Source of the DNA: Noviherbaspirillum pedocola
Lineage (GTDB): Bacteria; Pseudomonadota; Gammaproteobacteria; Burkholderiales; Burkholderiaceae_D
Direction of reading: 5' to 3'
DNA: 64,000 bases
Assembly (NCBI RefSeq): GCF_016632335.1
Contig: NZ_JAEPBG010000003.1
Span: forward strand, 124,001-188,000
The translations under genes were made by a program, and so were the position numbers. Of this stretch, positions 36,632 to 46,826 are shown piece after piece; positions within the stretch are counted from its first letter, which is position 1, and the number at the start of each line of letters is the position of its first letter. A model generated the notes under the pieces. It was not told the DNA's origin. It worked only from the letters and a program-made list of their open reading frames with translations, and did no database searches.

Positions 36632-37723
36632 TCAGACGTTGAACAGGAAATTCAATACATCGCCATCCTTGACGACATACTCCTTGCCCTCGGCGCGCAT
36701 CTTGCCGGCTTCCTTGGCGCCTTGTTCGCCCTTGTAGGCGATGTAGTCGTCAAAGGCAATAGTCTGTGCGCGGATGAAGCCGCGCTCGAAGTCGGTATGA
36801 ATAACGCCGGCGGCCTTGGGTGCGGTGTCGCCGATGTGGATGGTCCAGGCGCGCACTTCCTTCACGCCGGCAGTGAAGTAGGTCTGCAGGCCGAGCAGCT
36901 TGAACGCGGCCCGGATCAGGCGGTTCAGGCCCGGCTCTTCCATGCCGAGGTCGGCCAGGAACTCGCCCTTGTCGGCATCGTCCAGGTCGGCGATCTCGGC
37001 TTCGATGGCGGCGCAGATTGCGACGATCGGCGCGTTCTGCGCATTGGCATACTCGGTGAGCTGGTCCAGCAGCGGGTTGTTGGTGAAGCCATTCTCGGAG
37101 ACGTTGGCCACGTACATTGCCGGCTTGGCGGTGATCAGGTGCAGCGGCTGCAGCAGCGCCAGCTCTTCCTGCGACAGTCCAAGGGAGCGCACCGGCTTGG
37201 CATTGTCCAGCTCGGGCATGATGCGCTCGAGCAGCGCGACCAGCTTGGCCGCTTCCTTGTCGCCCGAACGCGCCTTCTTGTTCTCGCGCTGGATCGCCTT
37301 GTCGACGGTGGCCATGTCGGCCAGCGCCAGTTCGGTCTGGATCACTTCGATGTCGTCGATCGGATTCACGCGGCCGGCCACGTGCACCACGTTCTCGTCC
37401 TCGAAGCAGCGCACCACGTTGACGATGGCATCGGTTTCGCGGATGTGCGCCAGGAACTGGTTGCCCAGGCCTTCGCCCTTGGACGCGCCGGCGACCAGGC
37501 CGGCGATGTCGACGAATTCCACCGTCGCGGCCAGGATGCGTTCCGGCTTGACAATCCCGGCCAGCGCCTGCAGCCGCGCATCCGGTACTTCGACGATGCC
37601 TACGTTCGGCTCGATGGTGCAGAAGGGATAGTTCTCGGCGGGGATGCCCGCCTTGGTCAGCGCATTGAAGAGCGTGGACTTGCCGACATTGGGCAAGCCG
37701 ACGATGCCGCATTTGAGACTCAT
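36632..37723 (-). CDS. ychF: Redox-regulated ATPase YchF (OLA1-type)
   Basis: YchF is a ribosome-associated P-loop ATPase of the Obg family, involved in stress responses. The 363-residue product has G1 [15 protein letters not shown]2/G3 [20 protein letters not shown], and in place of NKXD the sequence VANVSENG, the change that makes YchF prefer ATP. The C-terminal TGS domain ends NFLFNV. The ATG at 37723 gives the family start [11 protein letters not shown]. pth lies upstream on the same strand. Confidence 0.97.
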   Translation of the reverse strand: MSLKCGIVGLPNVGKSTLFNALTKAGIPAENYPFCTIEPNVGIVEVPDARLQALAGIVKPERILAATVEFVDIAGLVAGASKGEGLGNQFLAHIRETDAIVNVVRCFEDENVVHVAGRVNPIDDIEVIQTELALADMATVDKAIQRENKKARSGDKEAAKLVALLERIMPELDNAKPVRSLGLSQEELALLQPLHLITAKPAMYVANVSENGFTNNPLLDQLTEYANAQNAPIVAICAAIEAEIADLDDADKGEFLADLGMEEPGLNRLIRAAFKLLGLQTYFTAGVKEVRAWTIHIGDTAPKAAGVIHTDFERGFIRAQTIAFDDYIAYKGEQGAKEAGKMRAEGKEYVVKDGDVLNFLFNV

Positions 37724-37884
37724 GGAATTCCTTTGATGTTCTGGATGGCGGGTGCCCGCTGATGCGATGGGCCCGCATGAACCGGCGCGCGCGGCGGCCG
37801 GTCGAAAGAGTGCGCCATTGTACCTCGGTGTGGCGCGCGCATCGCGGCAACGCCGCGCATGGGGCAGGGCGCGGCCTGCGCTAT

Positions 37885-38469
37885 CTATTTGGTCGTATGC
37901 AGCTGCATCATCGCCGCCTCGAACTTGCCTTCGCATAGCAGCGGCGTCACTTCGAGGCTTTTCGCGATCGCCTCATCGATGGCGTCCTGCTCCTCGCGCC
38001 GCGGCCGGTGCAGTACGAAATCCACCACCGGCTGCGCCAGGTTCATCTGGCGCGGATGGCCGATGCCCAGGCGCAGTCGCCAGTAATCCTGCGTGCCGAG
38101 CGCGGCGGTGATGTCCTTCAAGCCGTTGTGTCCGCCGGCAGAGCCGCCGCGCTTGAGGCGCGCCACGCCGGGAGCGAGGTCGAGTTCGTCATGCGCGACC
38201 AGCACTTCATCCGGGGCGATGCGGTAGAAGCGCGCCAGCGCGCCCACCGACTGACCCGAGCGATTCATGTAGGTCTGTGGCTCCAGCAGCCAGACTTCCT
38301 GCCCGCCTATGCGGATCTTGCCGGCCAGGCCATGGAAACGCGCCTCGCGCGACAGGCTGCCGCCATGCGCGTTCGCCAGGTTATCGACCAGCCAGAAGCC
38401 GGCATTGTGGCGGGTTTGCTCATATTCCGGCCCGGGATTGCCGAGACCGACGATCAGACGGATGGCCAT
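37885..38469 (-). CDS. pth: Peptidyl-tRNA hydrolase
   Basis: Pth frees tRNA from peptidyl-tRNA released by stalled ribosomes. The 194-residue protein has [20 protein letters not shown], with catalytic His, [16 protein letters not shown] with catalytic Asp, and [13 protein letters not shown]. It follows rplY with a terminator in between, and precedes ychF; this rplY-pth-ychF order is common in Beta- and Gammaproteobacteria. The ATG at 38469 gives the usual [10 protein letters not shown] start. Confidence 0.97.
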   Translation of the reverse strand: MAIRLIVGLGNPGPEYEQTRHNAGFWLVDNLANAHGGSLSREARFHGLAGKIRIGGQEVWLLEPQTYMNRSGQSVGALARFYRIAPDEVLVAHDELDLAPGVARLKRGGSAGGHNGLKDITAALGTQDYWRLRLGIGHPRQMNLAQPVVDFVLHRPRREEQDAIDEAIAKSLEVTPLLCEGKFEAAMMQLHTTK

Positions 38470-38542
38470 GATGTTCTGGTGAAAGCGAAAGAAGCGTGAT
38501 GGATGTTCAGGTAGCGGCGCGCGATGTCTTGCGCCGGCCAAG

Positions 38543-38568
38543 AAAAAACCCGCCACGAAGGCGGGTTT
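38543..38568 (-). terminator. Rho-independent terminator after rplY
   Basis: Read on the minus strand: AAACCCGCC-TTCG-TGGCGGGTTTTTT. This is a GC-rich stem with a stable TTCG tetraloop and a T-run. It lies just downstream of the rplY stop and should reduce read-through into pth. Confidence 0.92.
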
Positions 38569-38586
38569 GCATGCGCAGGCGAGCGA

Positions 38587-39186
38587 TTACTCGGCCGCGG
38601 CTTCGCCTTCGGCGGCGTCGGACTTCGAGCCGGCCGGAATCGACGCGGTGGCAACGGTCAGATCGTCGCCGTGCGCGACCAGGGAGACGCCCTGCGGCAG
38701 CTTCACGTTCGACAGGTGGATCGATTCGCCAGCCGCGATGTTCGACAGGTCGACTTCGATGAACTCCGGCAGATCCTTCGGCAGGCAGGTCACGTCGACT
38801 TCATTCATCACGTGGCTGATCACGGCCGCGGACAGCTTGACTGCCGGCGAGACTTCCGCGTTCACGAAGTGCAGCGGCACCTTCACATGGATCTTGTGGG
38901 TCGCATCGACGCGCTGGAAGTCAACGTGCATGACGATCGGCTTGAACGCGTGCATCTGGAAGTCGCGCAGCAGCACCTGCTGCACCGCGCCGTCGATTTC
39001 CATGTCCAGGATGGACGAGTGGAATGCTTCCTTCTTCAGCGCGTGGAACAGCGCGTTGTGGTCCAGCGAGACCGTGATCGGGGCTTCGGTGCCGCCGTAG
39101 ATGATGCCAGGGGTCATGCCGGCATTGCGCAGGCGGCGGCTCGCTCCGGACCCCTGCTCTTTGCGTGCAAATGCGACTACTTTCAT
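38587..39186 (-). CDS. rplY: Ribosomal protein L25 (long CTC form)
   Basis: L25 binds 5S rRNA in the large subunit. The 199-residue product is the two-domain CTC type. N-terminal 5S-binding domain: [21 protein letters not shown] and PGIIYGG. C-terminal TL5-like domain: from about 100, ending in an acidic Ala/Glu tail. prs lies upstream and is separated by a terminator. Confidence 0.96.
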   Translation of the reverse strand: MKVVAFARKEQGSGASRRLRNAGMTPGIIYGGTEAPITVSLDHNALFHALKKEAFHSSILDMEIDGAVQQVLLRDFQMHAFKPIVMHVDFQRVDATHKIHVKVPLHFVNAEVSPAVKLSAAVISHVMNEVDVTCLPKDLPEFIEVDLSNIAAGESIHLSNVKLPQGVSLVAHGDDLTVATASIPAGSKSDAAEGEAAAE

Positions 39187-39249
39187 GTTTCACTCCAGGT
39201 TGTGCGGGGACCATCCCCGCGTTGCGCAAGCCCCGCGACCAGGGCCCGC

Positions 39250-39280
39250 AAAAAAGGAATGCGGCATCACGCCGCATTCC
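39250..39280 (-). terminator. Rho-independent terminator after prs
   Basis: Minus-strand stem GGAATGCGGC / GCCGCATTCC with a 5-base loop and a following TTTTTT. It lies between the prs stop and the rplY start and separates the two units. Confidence 0.92.
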
Positions 39281-39298
39281 GAAGATTCGTAAAACGCG

Positions 39299-40249
39299 TT
39301 ATTCCATGAACAGCGACATCACCGAGTCACCGCGGATGATGCGCTTGAAGGTTTCGGCGAGCAGTTCCGCGCAGGACAGCTGGCGGATCTTGCTGCAGGC
39401 GCGCGCCGCATCGTTCAGCGGGATGGTGTCGGTCACGACCAGCTCGTCCAGCGGCGACGAGGAAATCCGTTCAATCGCAGGACCGGAAAGCACCGGGTGC
39501 GTACAGTAGGCAACGACCTTCTTCGCGCCGCGCTCCTTCAGCACTTCGGCAGCCTTGGTCAGCGTGCCTGCGGTGTCGACCATGTCGTCCATGATCACGC
39601 AGTTGCGGCCTTCGACTTCACCGATGATGTTCATCACTTCGGACACGTTCGCCTTCGGGCGGCGCTTGTCGATGATGGCCAGGTCGCAGTCCAGGCGCTT
39701 GGCCAGCGCGCGGGCGCGCACTACGCCGCCGACGTCCGGCGATACGACCAGCAGGTCGTCGTAGTTCTTGCTGACCAAGTCACTGAGGAGCAGGGGAGAA
39801 GCGTAGATATTGTCGACGGGGATGTCGAAGAAGCCCTGGATCTGGTCGGCGTGCAGATCCATGATCAGCACGCGGTCGACGCCGGCTTCCTGCAGCATGT
39901 TGGCCACGACCTTGGCTGAGATGGCTACGCGGGCCGAACGCGGGCGGCGATCCTGGCGCGAATAGCCGTAGTACGGAATGGCGGCGGTGATGCGGCCGGC
40001 GGAAGCGCGCTTCAGCGCATCGACCATCAGCATGATTTCCATCAGATGATCATTGGTCGGTGCGCAGGTGGATTGCAGCACGAAGACATCCTTGCCGCGC
40101 ACGTTTTCATTGATCTCGACGACGATTTCGCCATCGGAAAACTTGGAGACGACAGCCTTGCCGAGCGGGATTCCCAAATGCTTGGTCACTCCCAACGCCA
40201 GCTCCGGATTAGCATTGCCGGTAAAAACCATCAGGTTCTCGAGCGCCAT
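39299..40249 (-). CDS. prs: Ribose-phosphate pyrophosphokinase (PRPP synthase)
   Basis: Prs makes PRPP, the precursor for nucleotides, histidine and tryptophan. The 316-residue product has [20 protein letters not shown], the ATP-site flexible loop [23 protein letters not shown] and the PRPP loop [13 protein letters not shown]. The ATG at 40249 ([12 protein letters not shown]) is favoured over ATG 40264. It lies downstream of tRNA-Gln and ispE on the same strand. Confidence 0.97.
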   Translation of the reverse strand: MALENLMVFTGNANPELALGVTKHLGIPLGKAVVSKFSDGEIVVEINENVRGKDVFVLQSTCAPTNDHLMEIMLMVDALKRASAGRITAAIPYYGYSRQDRRPRSARVAISAKVVANMLQEAGVDRVLIMDLHADQIQGFFDIPVDNIYASPLLLSDLVSKNYDDLLVVSPDVGGVVRARALAKRLDCDLAIIDKRRPKANVSEVMNIIGEVEGRNCVIMDDMVDTAGTLTKAAEVLKERGAKKVVAYCTHPVLSGPAIERISSSPLDELVVTDTIPLNDAARACSKIRQLSCAELLAETFKRIIRGDSVMSLFME

Positions 40250-40368
40250 GGGATCCCTGAACAAAGTCGTTAAAGTACGGAGAGTACGGAGGTTAAAAGT
40301 TCAAAAAGCCGCTCTGCTGGGACGTTTGTCTCGACATGAGCGGCTTATTGTTTTCGCTTCGAATTTAA

Positions 40369-40445
40369 TGGCAGGGGAACAAGGATTCGAACCTTGGAAT
40401 GCTGGAATCAAAATCCAGTGCCTTAACCGACTTGGCGATTCCCCT
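40369..40445 (-). tRNA. tRNA-Gln (anticodon TTG)
   Basis: The minus strand folds into a full cloverleaf. Acceptor: AGGGGAA with TTCCCCT, discriminator G and an encoded CCA. Anticodon arm: CTGGA-TTTTGAT-TCCAG, reading TTG. T arm: CAAGG-TTCGAAT-CCTTG. The sequence closely follows bacterial glutamine tRNAs. It lies between ispE and prs, the usual location in Burkholderiales. Confidence 0.96.
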
Positions 40446-40516
40446 ACGCAACTGCTTGTTTGCCGCGGTATTTTCGCCAAACTGGGCGATAAATGCAACG
40501 TCAAACGAATTCTGTT

Positions 40517-41377
40517 TCACATTTTCTGCAGACTGGAGAGAGGATGCTGCCCGATTCCTCTTGCCTTCCAGGCTTTCCAGCGTGCCGGCACTGCTGCCAG
40601 TACCCGGTCCGCTTGCGCTTCACTGTCGCAGGGCATGAACACACATGCGCCTGATCCGGTCATTCTCGCCTTGCCGTATTCGGCCAGCCATTCGATGGCT
40701 GCGGCGACCTCCGGAAACAGCCTTGCTGCCACGGTTTGCAGATCGTTTTTTCCGTATCCGCTTTGCAGCGTTTTGGAAAAGTCCGGTATTGTGACCAGAT
40801 TCGAATTTCTTGTCAAATCCGGCGCGCGAAAAATTTCCGGGGTTGGCACGGCGACGCCCGGTTCGATCACCACGAACCAGCAATCGAGGCCATCGATGGC
40901 CGTAAGCCGCTCGCCCACGCCTTCGGCGAAGGCATTGCGGCCGAAGATGAAGAAGGGCACGTCGGCGCCCAGCGACAGGCCCAGCGCCATCAACTCCTCG
41001 CGGCTCTTGCCGGCATCCCACAGATGGTTCAAGGCCATGAGCGTCGTGGCCGCATCCGATGATCCGCCGCCCAGGCCGCCGCCCATCGGCAAACGCTTGG
41101 TGACCGCGATGTCCGCACCAAGCCGACTGCCATCGGGCAGCGTCGCTTGCAGCAGGCGCGCGGCGCGCACCACCAGGTCCGATTCCTCCGGCACGCCCGG
41201 CAGATCGGTGATGCGGCGGATGATGCCATCGTCGCGCACATGGAAGTCGAGCAGGTCGCCATGATCGAGCAGCTGGAACGCGCTCTGCAGCAGGTGGTAG
41301 CCGTCGGGCCGGCGGCCGACGACATGCAGAAAGAGATTCAGCTTGGCCGGAGCCAGGCAATGGTGCAGCGATCGCAT
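40517..41377 (-). CDS. ispE: 4-diphosphocytidyl-2-C-methyl-D-erythritol kinase IspE
   Basis: IspE phosphorylates CDP-methylerythritol in the MEP isoprenoid pathway. The 286-residue GHMP kinase has APAKLNLFLHVVGRRPDGYH near the start, the ATP loop LPMGGGLGGGSSDAATTL near 95-112, GADVPFF and a C-terminal MTGSGACVF. The ATG at 41377 has an AGGAGG ribosome site seven bases upstream. lolB is 11 bases upstream, and the two likely form one message, as is usual. Confidence 0.96.
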   Translation of the reverse strand: MRSLHHCLAPAKLNLFLHVVGRRPDGYHLLQSAFQLLDHGDLLDFHVRDDGIIRRITDLPGVPEESDLVVRAARLLQATLPDGSRLGADIAVTKRLPMGGGLGGGSSDAATTLMALNHLWDAGKSREELMALGLSLGADVPFFIFGRNAFAEGVGERLTAIDGLDCWFVVIEPGVAVPTPEIFRAPDLTRNSNLVTIPDFSKTLQSGYGKNDLQTVAARLFPEVAAAIEWLAEYGKARMTGSGACVFMPCDSEAQADRVLAAVPARWKAWKARGIGQHPLSSLQKM

Positions 41378-41388
41378 CAATCCGCCTC

Positions 41389-41991
41389 CTACTGCGGTTG
41401 CCAGGTGTCGAGCACGATGCGCAGCGAAACTTCGCCAGCCTGCGCCGTATTGCGCGACAGATCGATGCGCTTCGGATGCGGCTTGCCATCCTCGCCGGTT
41501 TCCCAGGAGGCGTAGCGGATGCGCCAGCCGTTATCGGTAATGGCCGCCGCATCGCCATCACCGATCGGAATGCGCTGCCCTTTTGCGCTGAAGCCCTGCA
41601 GCCAGTCGCGCAGACCCGACACCGGCAGCGGCCAGCCCAGGGTATCGGCCGCCAGCGCATCGGCATTCGCAGCCATGCGCGTGCCCTGGCCGGCCTGGGT
41701 CAGCGAAGACATGGCTGGCGTGACGACGATCTCGGCCATCGTTTGCCCCAGCGGGGAAAGCAGCGCGATGGTGGTCGACTCAGGCCGCTGGTTCCAGGTG
41801 AAGCTGCCATGCAGCGCTTCATCGCGGCCGTTCTGTTGATAGCGCACCGACAGCCGGCCGCCGATGTCGATGGCGCGATAGTAGCTGCGCTGCGCTTCGG
41901 CCTGCGGCGCTACCGGAGCGGTCGGAACGCCGGCGCAGCCGGCAAGGAAAATGGGCAGCGCGCACAGCGCCGCGCGGAATCGAAGACGCAT
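41389..41991 (-). CDS. lolB: Outer-membrane lipoprotein receptor LolB
   Basis: LolB receives lipoproteins from LolA and inserts them in the outer membrane. The 200-residue precursor has a lipoprotein signal ending LAGCAG (lipidated Cys about 18). The mature part has IGGRLSVRYQ, FTWNQRPESTTIALLSPLGQ and LPVSGLRDWLQG, the family strand pattern. The ATG at 41991 places the lipobox correctly. Sits between a TPR lipoprotein gene and ispE. Confidence 0.92.
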   Translation of the reverse strand: MRLRFRAALCALPIFLAGCAGVPTAPVAPQAEAQRSYYRAIDIGGRLSVRYQQNGRDEALHGSFTWNQRPESTTIALLSPLGQTMAEIVVTPAMSSLTQAGQGTRMAANADALAADTLGWPLPVSGLRDWLQGFSAKGQRIPIGDGDAAAITDNGWRIRYASWETGEDGKPHPKRIDLSRNTAQAGEVSLRIVLDTWQPQ

Positions 41992-42047
41992 GGAGTAATT
42001 CGGAAAGACGGCGCAGCCCGACAGCGAGCCGCGCCTGGGGAATGAAA

Positions 42048-43844
42048 TCACAAATGCACTTGGAGCCGGCCGAGCGTGCTCTTCAGCGTGTCGTTCTTCG
42101 GGTCCTTGTTGCTCGCTTCGCGCCAAAGCTTGCGCGCGTCATCGCGCTGGCCGAGCGCCCACAGCACCTCGCCGAGATGGGCGGCGATTTCCGGGTCCGG
42201 GCGCATGCGGTAAGCCCGGCGCAGCAGCGTTTCGGCTTCCTTGAGATTGCCGCGCCGGAATTGCACCCAGCCCAGGCTGTCGATGATGAACGGATCGTTG
42301 GGCGCAAGTTCATGCGCCTTTTCAACCAGCGATTGCGCTTCATCCAGGCGCAGGTTGCGTTCGGCCAGCGAGTAGCCAAGCGCGTTATAGGCATTCTGGT
42401 TCTTCGGGTCGAGCTGGATGATGCGGCGCAGAGAGGATTCCATCACGTCCAGCCGATTCAGCTTCTCGGCCATCATCGCGTGGTCGTACAGCAGATCGAC
42501 GTTGTCCGGATAGTTCTTGAGCGCGGCGTCGAGCAGATCCAGGCCTTCCTGCGCATGGTTCGCTTCGCGCAGGATCTGCGCTTCGGCCACGATCAGCTGC
42601 AGCGCTTCTTCCTTGTCCTCGGTCTTGGCCTCATGCAGCACGCGGCGCGCGCCATCGAGGTCGCCGCTTTTGGCCATGAGCTGCGCGCGCTTGATCTGCG
42701 CCAGCAGCCAGGATTGCGGCGCGCCGGCAGGCACCTGTTCCAGCCATTTCAGGGCCGCGGCAGTATCGCCGCGCTGCTCGGCAATCTGCGACAGGATCAA
42801 GAGCGCCTGAGTCGGATCGCGTTCATCGTCCGGCTGCGCGGCCAGGCCCTTGACATAGGCGCCCAGGTATTTTTCGGCGCCGTTCAGGTCATTGTGCTGT
42901 GCTGCCAGGAGGCCCATCGCATACAGCACGGTCAGATCGCCGGGCTGCTCCTTCAGGAGAATGGTGAATTCCGCGCGCGCCGCGTCGAAGCGCTTTTCCT
43001 CGACCAGAAAGCGCGCATAGGCCAGCCGCACCTCGCGCGATTTCGGATTGGCTTTCAGGTAATCGGAGAGCGTCTTCAACGCCTCGTTCTTGTCCGGCTG
43101 CACCTGCGCCAGCGTCAGCACCGCAAGCTCTGACTTTGGCGCCATCGACAGCGCGGTACGGGCTTCGCGCACCGCGCGTGTCGAGTCGCCAGCGCCATAG
43201 GCGGCCTGCGCCAGCGCGAGATGGGTTTCCTGCAATTGCGGATAAGGCGCAAGCACCTCGTCGAGCAGTTGCAGCGCCGCAGCCTTGTCCGCGGTGCGGG
43301 ACAGCAGCCGCTGCACCTGCAGAATCGTGGCAGGCAGCATCGGCGCCTTGGCCGACTTGAGCCTGTCCTCGAGTATCGGGCGGGCATCGGCGAAATCGCC
43401 TTCCATCAGCGCCATGCCGAGCTGCAGCTGGATGGCGTCGTCGGAATGCGGCGAGATCTCGCGCCACAATTTGATCGCCGCCAGCGCTTCCGTCTTCTGT
43501 CTTGCGCCGATCGCGATTTCCGCGGCGCGGCGCGCCAGTCTGGGGTCGCCGGTTTCGCGCGCTGCCTGCAGCATGTTGACGAATGCATATTCCCAGTCGC
43601 CGCGCTGCTCCGCGATTTCCGCGCTGAGGAAACGGAACATCGTGTCTTGCGTAAGCTGGACCGAAGGCAGGTTTTCGCCGGGACCAGCCTGCATAGCCTG
43701 CAGCCGGAAGCGGTGCGGAGATGTCGTCGGGGTCGCCTGGGCGGCATTGCCGGTAGAGGAGGATTCTTTCGTGGATCCGGATTGCCCCGTGGCGCAGGCG
43801 GAAAGGACCGCGCACAGCGATAAAATAACTGAAAGGTTTTTCAA
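42048..43844 (-). CDS. TPR-repeat lipoprotein
   Basis: A 598-residue tetratricopeptide-repeat protein with lipobox LSAC (lipidated Cys about 17). It consists almost entirely of helical repeats, with clear TPR units such as [40 protein letters not shown] and [21 protein letters not shown] in the last quarter. This gene typically precedes lolB in Betaproteobacteria. The role is not established; an outer-membrane scaffold is plausible. Divergent from mutM. Confidence 0.92.
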   Translation of the reverse strand: MKNLSVILSLCAVLSACATGQSGSTKESSSTGNAAQATPTTSPHRFRLQAMQAGPGENLPSVQLTQDTMFRFLSAEIAEQRGDWEYAFVNMLQAARETGDPRLARRAAEIAIGARQKTEALAAIKLWREISPHSDDAIQLQLGMALMEGDFADARPILEDRLKSAKAPMLPATILQVQRLLSRTADKAAALQLLDEVLAPYPQLQETHLALAQAAYGAGDSTRAVREARTALSMAPKSELAVLTLAQVQPDKNEALKTLSDYLKANPKSREVRLAYARFLVEEKRFDAARAEFTILLKEQPGDLTVLYAMGLLAAQHNDLNGAEKYLGAYVKGLAAQPDDERDPTQALLILSQIAEQRGDTAAALKWLEQVPAGAPQSWLLAQIKRAQLMAKSGDLDGARRVLHEAKTEDKEEALQLIVAEAQILREANHAQEGLDLLDAALKNYPDNVDLLYDHAMMAEKLNRLDVMESSLRRIIQLDPKNQNAYNALGYSLAERNLRLDEAQSLVEKAHELAPNDPFIIDSLGWVQFRRGNLKEAETLLRRAYRMRPDPEIAAHLGEVLWALGQRDDARKLWREASNKDPKNDTLKSTLGRLQVHL

Positions 43845-44017
43845 GAGACTATCCTGGCTGGTCAGCAGATTGCGATTCTACGTCGATCATGCGCGCGTCG
43901 TTGGCGCGGGCGCTTGCCATTGTAGTCACAAGGCGGCGTGTGCTGAAAAAATTCACCGTTCCCGCTGAATCGCCCTCAAATAACGGATATTCATTCACCT
44001 TTCCCGCCAAGTCCTGC

Positions 44018-44839
44018 ATGCCTGAATTACCTGAAGTGGAAGTCACGCGGCGCGGCATTGCGCCGCATGTGGAGGGTCGCACCGTTACCGGCGTGATCCT
44101 GCGCCATACCGGCCTGCGCTGGCCCTTTCCCGACAATCTCGATGCGCTGCTGCGTGGCCGCGTCATTCGCGCCGCCGGCCGGCGCGGCAAGTACCTGCTG
44201 CTCGCCTTCGACCATGGCACGCTGATCGTTCATCTCGGCATGTCCGGCCATCTGCGCATCCTGCCGGCCGACACGCCGCCACAAAAGCATGACCATGTCG
44301 ATGTGCTGCTCGGCGAAGCGGCGATGCGCCTCACCGACCCGAGGCGCTTCGGCGCGGTACTGTGGCATGCGCAGGAAGAGGGCGCGGTCGATGGCCATCT
44401 GTTGCTGCGCAGTCTCGGTGTGGAACCGCTGGAAGCCGTCTTTTCCGGCGAGACCCTGTACCGGCAAACCCGCAAACGCAGCGCGCCGATCAAACAGGTG
44501 TTGCTGGCGGGCAACGTCGTGGTTGGGGTCGGCAATATCTATGCTTCCGAGAGTTTGTTCGAGGCCGGCATCGCGCCGACCACTCCGGCCGGCCGCATCA
44601 GCCGCGCCCGTTATGAGCGGCTCGCCGCAGCGATACGTCGCGTGCTGGCCGCCGCCATAGAGCGTGGCGGCAGCACCTTGCGCGATTTCGTCGGTGCCGA
44701 TGGCCAGTCCGGCTACTTCCAGCAGGACTACTTCGTCTATGATCGCGCAGGCCAGCCATGCCGGGTCTGCGGCGCCGAGATCCGCCAACTGCGCCAGGGA
44801 CAGCGCTCGACCTTTCATTGTCCAAATTGTCAAAAGTAG
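44018..44839 (+). CDS. mutM: Formamidopyrimidine-DNA glycosylase MutM
   Basis: MutM removes 8-oxoguanine and formamidopyrimidines from DNA. The 273-residue protein begins [13 protein letters not shown] (catalytic Pro after Met removal, Glu nearby). It has a catalytic lysine region [10 protein letters not shown], the helix-two-turn-helix around [15 protein letters not shown], and a C-terminal zinc finger CRVC...CPNC. The ATG at 44018 is fixed by that N-terminus. It is followed by a dynamin-like gene and mutY. Confidence 0.97.
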   Translation: MPELPEVEVTRRGIAPHVEGRTVTGVILRHTGLRWPFPDNLDALLRGRVIRAAGRRGKYLLLAFDHGTLIVHLGMSGHLRILPADTPPQKHDHVDVLLGEAAMRLTDPRRFGAVLWHAQEEGAVDGHLLLRSLGVEPLEAVFSGETLYRQTRKRSAPIKQVLLAGNVVVGVGNIYASESLFEAGIAPTTPAGRISRARYERLAAAIRRVLAAAIERGGSTLRDFVGADGQSGYFQQDYFVYDRAGQPCRVCGAEIRQLRQGQRSTFHCPNCQK

Positions 44840-44888
44840 CTAACGGATGCTAGGCTGCGAGTAGTTCCGTAGAGCAATAAGGTAAAAC

Positions 44889-46826
44889 GTGAGCCAACTG
44901 GTCCAACACTTCGGTGAATACAGCGCATGGAGGGATGGCGTCGCCGCGGCGCTGTCGTGCTACCGCGAGGCGGTCGCCGACGCCAACCTGTCCGATCCTG
45001 CCAGCGACGCGCGCATCGTGCGCACGCTGGAACGACTTGCCGAAGACAGGCTGACGGTTGCCTTCGTCGCCGAGTTTTCGCGCGGCAAGTCCGAGCTGAT
45101 CAATGCCATCTTCTTCGCCGACTACGGCCAGCGCATGCTGCCGTCCTCGGTCGGCCGCACCACGATGTGCCCCACCGAACTGCTGTGGGATGAAGCACTG
45201 GCGCCGTCGATCCGCCTGTTGCCGATCGAAACTCGCACCGGAACCGGCTCGCTCGCCGAGCTGCGCGCACAAAACGATGCCTGGACCACGCTGCCGCTGG
45301 ACATCGATTCCACCGAAGACATGCTGGCCGCATTCGGCCGCGTCAGCGAAACTCGGCGCGTGCCGATCGCCGAGGCGAAGGCCTATGAGCTTTACGATGA
45401 GGAAGATCCGGACTGTGGCCTGGCTGCCGGCGCCGATGGCTCAGTCGAGATACCGCGCTGGCGCCATGCAATCGTCAACTTCCCGCATCCGCTGTTGAAG
45501 CAAGGCCTGGTGATCATCGACACGCCCGGGCTGAATGCGATCGGCACCGAGCCCGAACTGACGCTGAACCTGATACCGAAAGCGCATGCGGTGCTGTACA
45601 TCCTTGCCGCGGATACCGGCGTGACCCGCAGCGACATCGACATCTGGCGCAACCACATCGGCGCCGGACCGGGCCGCATGGTGGTGCTCAACAAGATCGA
45701 CAGCATGTGGGACGAGCTGCGCGGCGAAGCCGAGATCGAGCGCCAGATCGCGCGCCAGGTCGATGCCGCAGCACAGACGCTGGAGCTGGCGCCGGAGCAG
45801 ATTTTCCCGGTATCGGCGCAAAAGGGCCTGGTAGCCAAGGTTGGCCGGGACGAGGCGCTGCTGGCGAAAAGCCGACTGCCGGCGCTGGAGGCGGCATTGT
45901 CCGTGGAGCTGATCCCGGCACGGCGCGAAATGATGCGCTCGCAACTGCATGCCGACGCGGCCGAGCTGTTCGCATCGCGCCAGTCGCTGCTTTCGGCGCG
46001 ACTGCGCAGCGTGGTAGAACAATCGATGGAGTTGAAAAGCCTGCGCGGCAAGAACCGCAACATCGTCGAGCACATGATGCGGCGCATCGACCTGGAAAAA
46101 ACCGATTTCGACGCCAGCGTGCAGAAGCTGCAGGGCACGCGCACGGTGCTGTCGCGGCTGGCCGCCGAACTGTTCATGCACCTTGGCATGGATGCGCTGA
46201 AGAAAACCACCTTCGAAACCCGCGAGGCCATGAACAGCAGCATGTTCACCTCGGGCATGCGCGACGCTGTGCGCCAGTTCTTTGCCGAAGTGCGCGGCCG
46301 GATCATGCTGTCGGCGCAGAAAATCAGCGAAATCAGCGAAATGATGGGCGTGATGTACCGTCGCTTTTCGACCGAGCATGGCTTCGCGCTGTCCGTGCCG
46401 AAGGCCTTTACGCTGCAGCGTTGCCTGGATGAGCTGGCCGCCATCGAGGAGGTCTATCAGAAGCAGTTCGGCGCCGCGGCCCTGCTGACCATGCCGCAGC
46501 TGACCCTGATGCGCAAATTCTTCGATTCCATCGCGTCGCGGGTGAAAGGCGCGCTCGAAGCGACCAATCGCGACGCGCAAGCCTGGCTGAAGGCTGTCAT
46601 GGCGCCGCTGGAGACCCAGATCCGCGAACACCGCGAGCAATTGAAGCAGCGTCGCGCCTCGATCGAGCGCATCCACCTCGCGGCCGACGACCTGGAAGTG
46701 AAGGTTGGCACGCTGGAGACGATGCAGGCCGAACTCGAAGCGCACCGAACGGCGCTGGCGCAGGCCGAGGCGGGTTTGAAGGCAGCGTTGGCGGCAGACG
46801 CCAGCAAGCAGGCGTTGCCGGCCTGA
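44889..46826 (+). CDS. Bacterial dynamin-family GTPase
   Basis: A 645-residue dynamin-like protein. The GTPase domain shows G1 AEFSRGKSELINAIFF (about 62-77), G2 RTTMCPTE, G3 IIDTPGLNAIG and G4 VVLNKID. The rest is long helices, including a C-terminal coiled coil (about 575-635), as in the stalk of membrane-remodelling dynamins. No clear transmembrane helix is seen. It starts with GTG after an AAGG ribosome site. It is flanked by the two 8-oxoguanine repair genes and overlaps mutY by one base (TGATG), so it is co-expressed with them. Its function is not known. Confidence 0.88.
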   Translation: MSQLVQHFGEYSAWRDGVAAALSCYREAVADANLSDPASDARIVRTLERLAEDRLTVAFVAEFSRGKSELINAIFFADYGQRMLPSSVGRTTMCPTELLWDEALAPSIRLLPIETRTGTGSLAELRAQNDAWTTLPLDIDSTEDMLAAFGRVSETRRVPIAEAKAYELYDEEDPDCGLAAGADGSVEIPRWRHAIVNFPHPLLKQGLVIIDTPGLNAIGTEPELTLNLIPKAHAVLYILAADTGVTRSDIDIWRNHIGAGPGRMVVLNKIDSMWDELRGEAEIERQIARQVDAAAQTLELAPEQIFPVSAQKGLVAKVGRDEALLAKSRLPALEAALSVELIPARREMMRSQLHADAAELFASRQSLLSARLRSVVEQSMELKSLRGKNRNIVEHMMRRIDLEKTDFDASVQKLQGTRTVLSRLAAELFMHLGMDALKKTTFETREAMNSSMFTSGMRDAVRQFFAEVRGRIMLSAQKISEISEMMGVMYRRFSTEHGFALSVPKAFTLQRCLDELAAIEEVYQKQFGAAALLTMPQLTLMRKFFDSIASRVKGALEATNRDAQAWLKAVMAPLETQIREHREQLKQRRASIERIHLAADDLEVKVGTLETMQAELEAHRTALAQAEAGLKAALAADASKQALPA

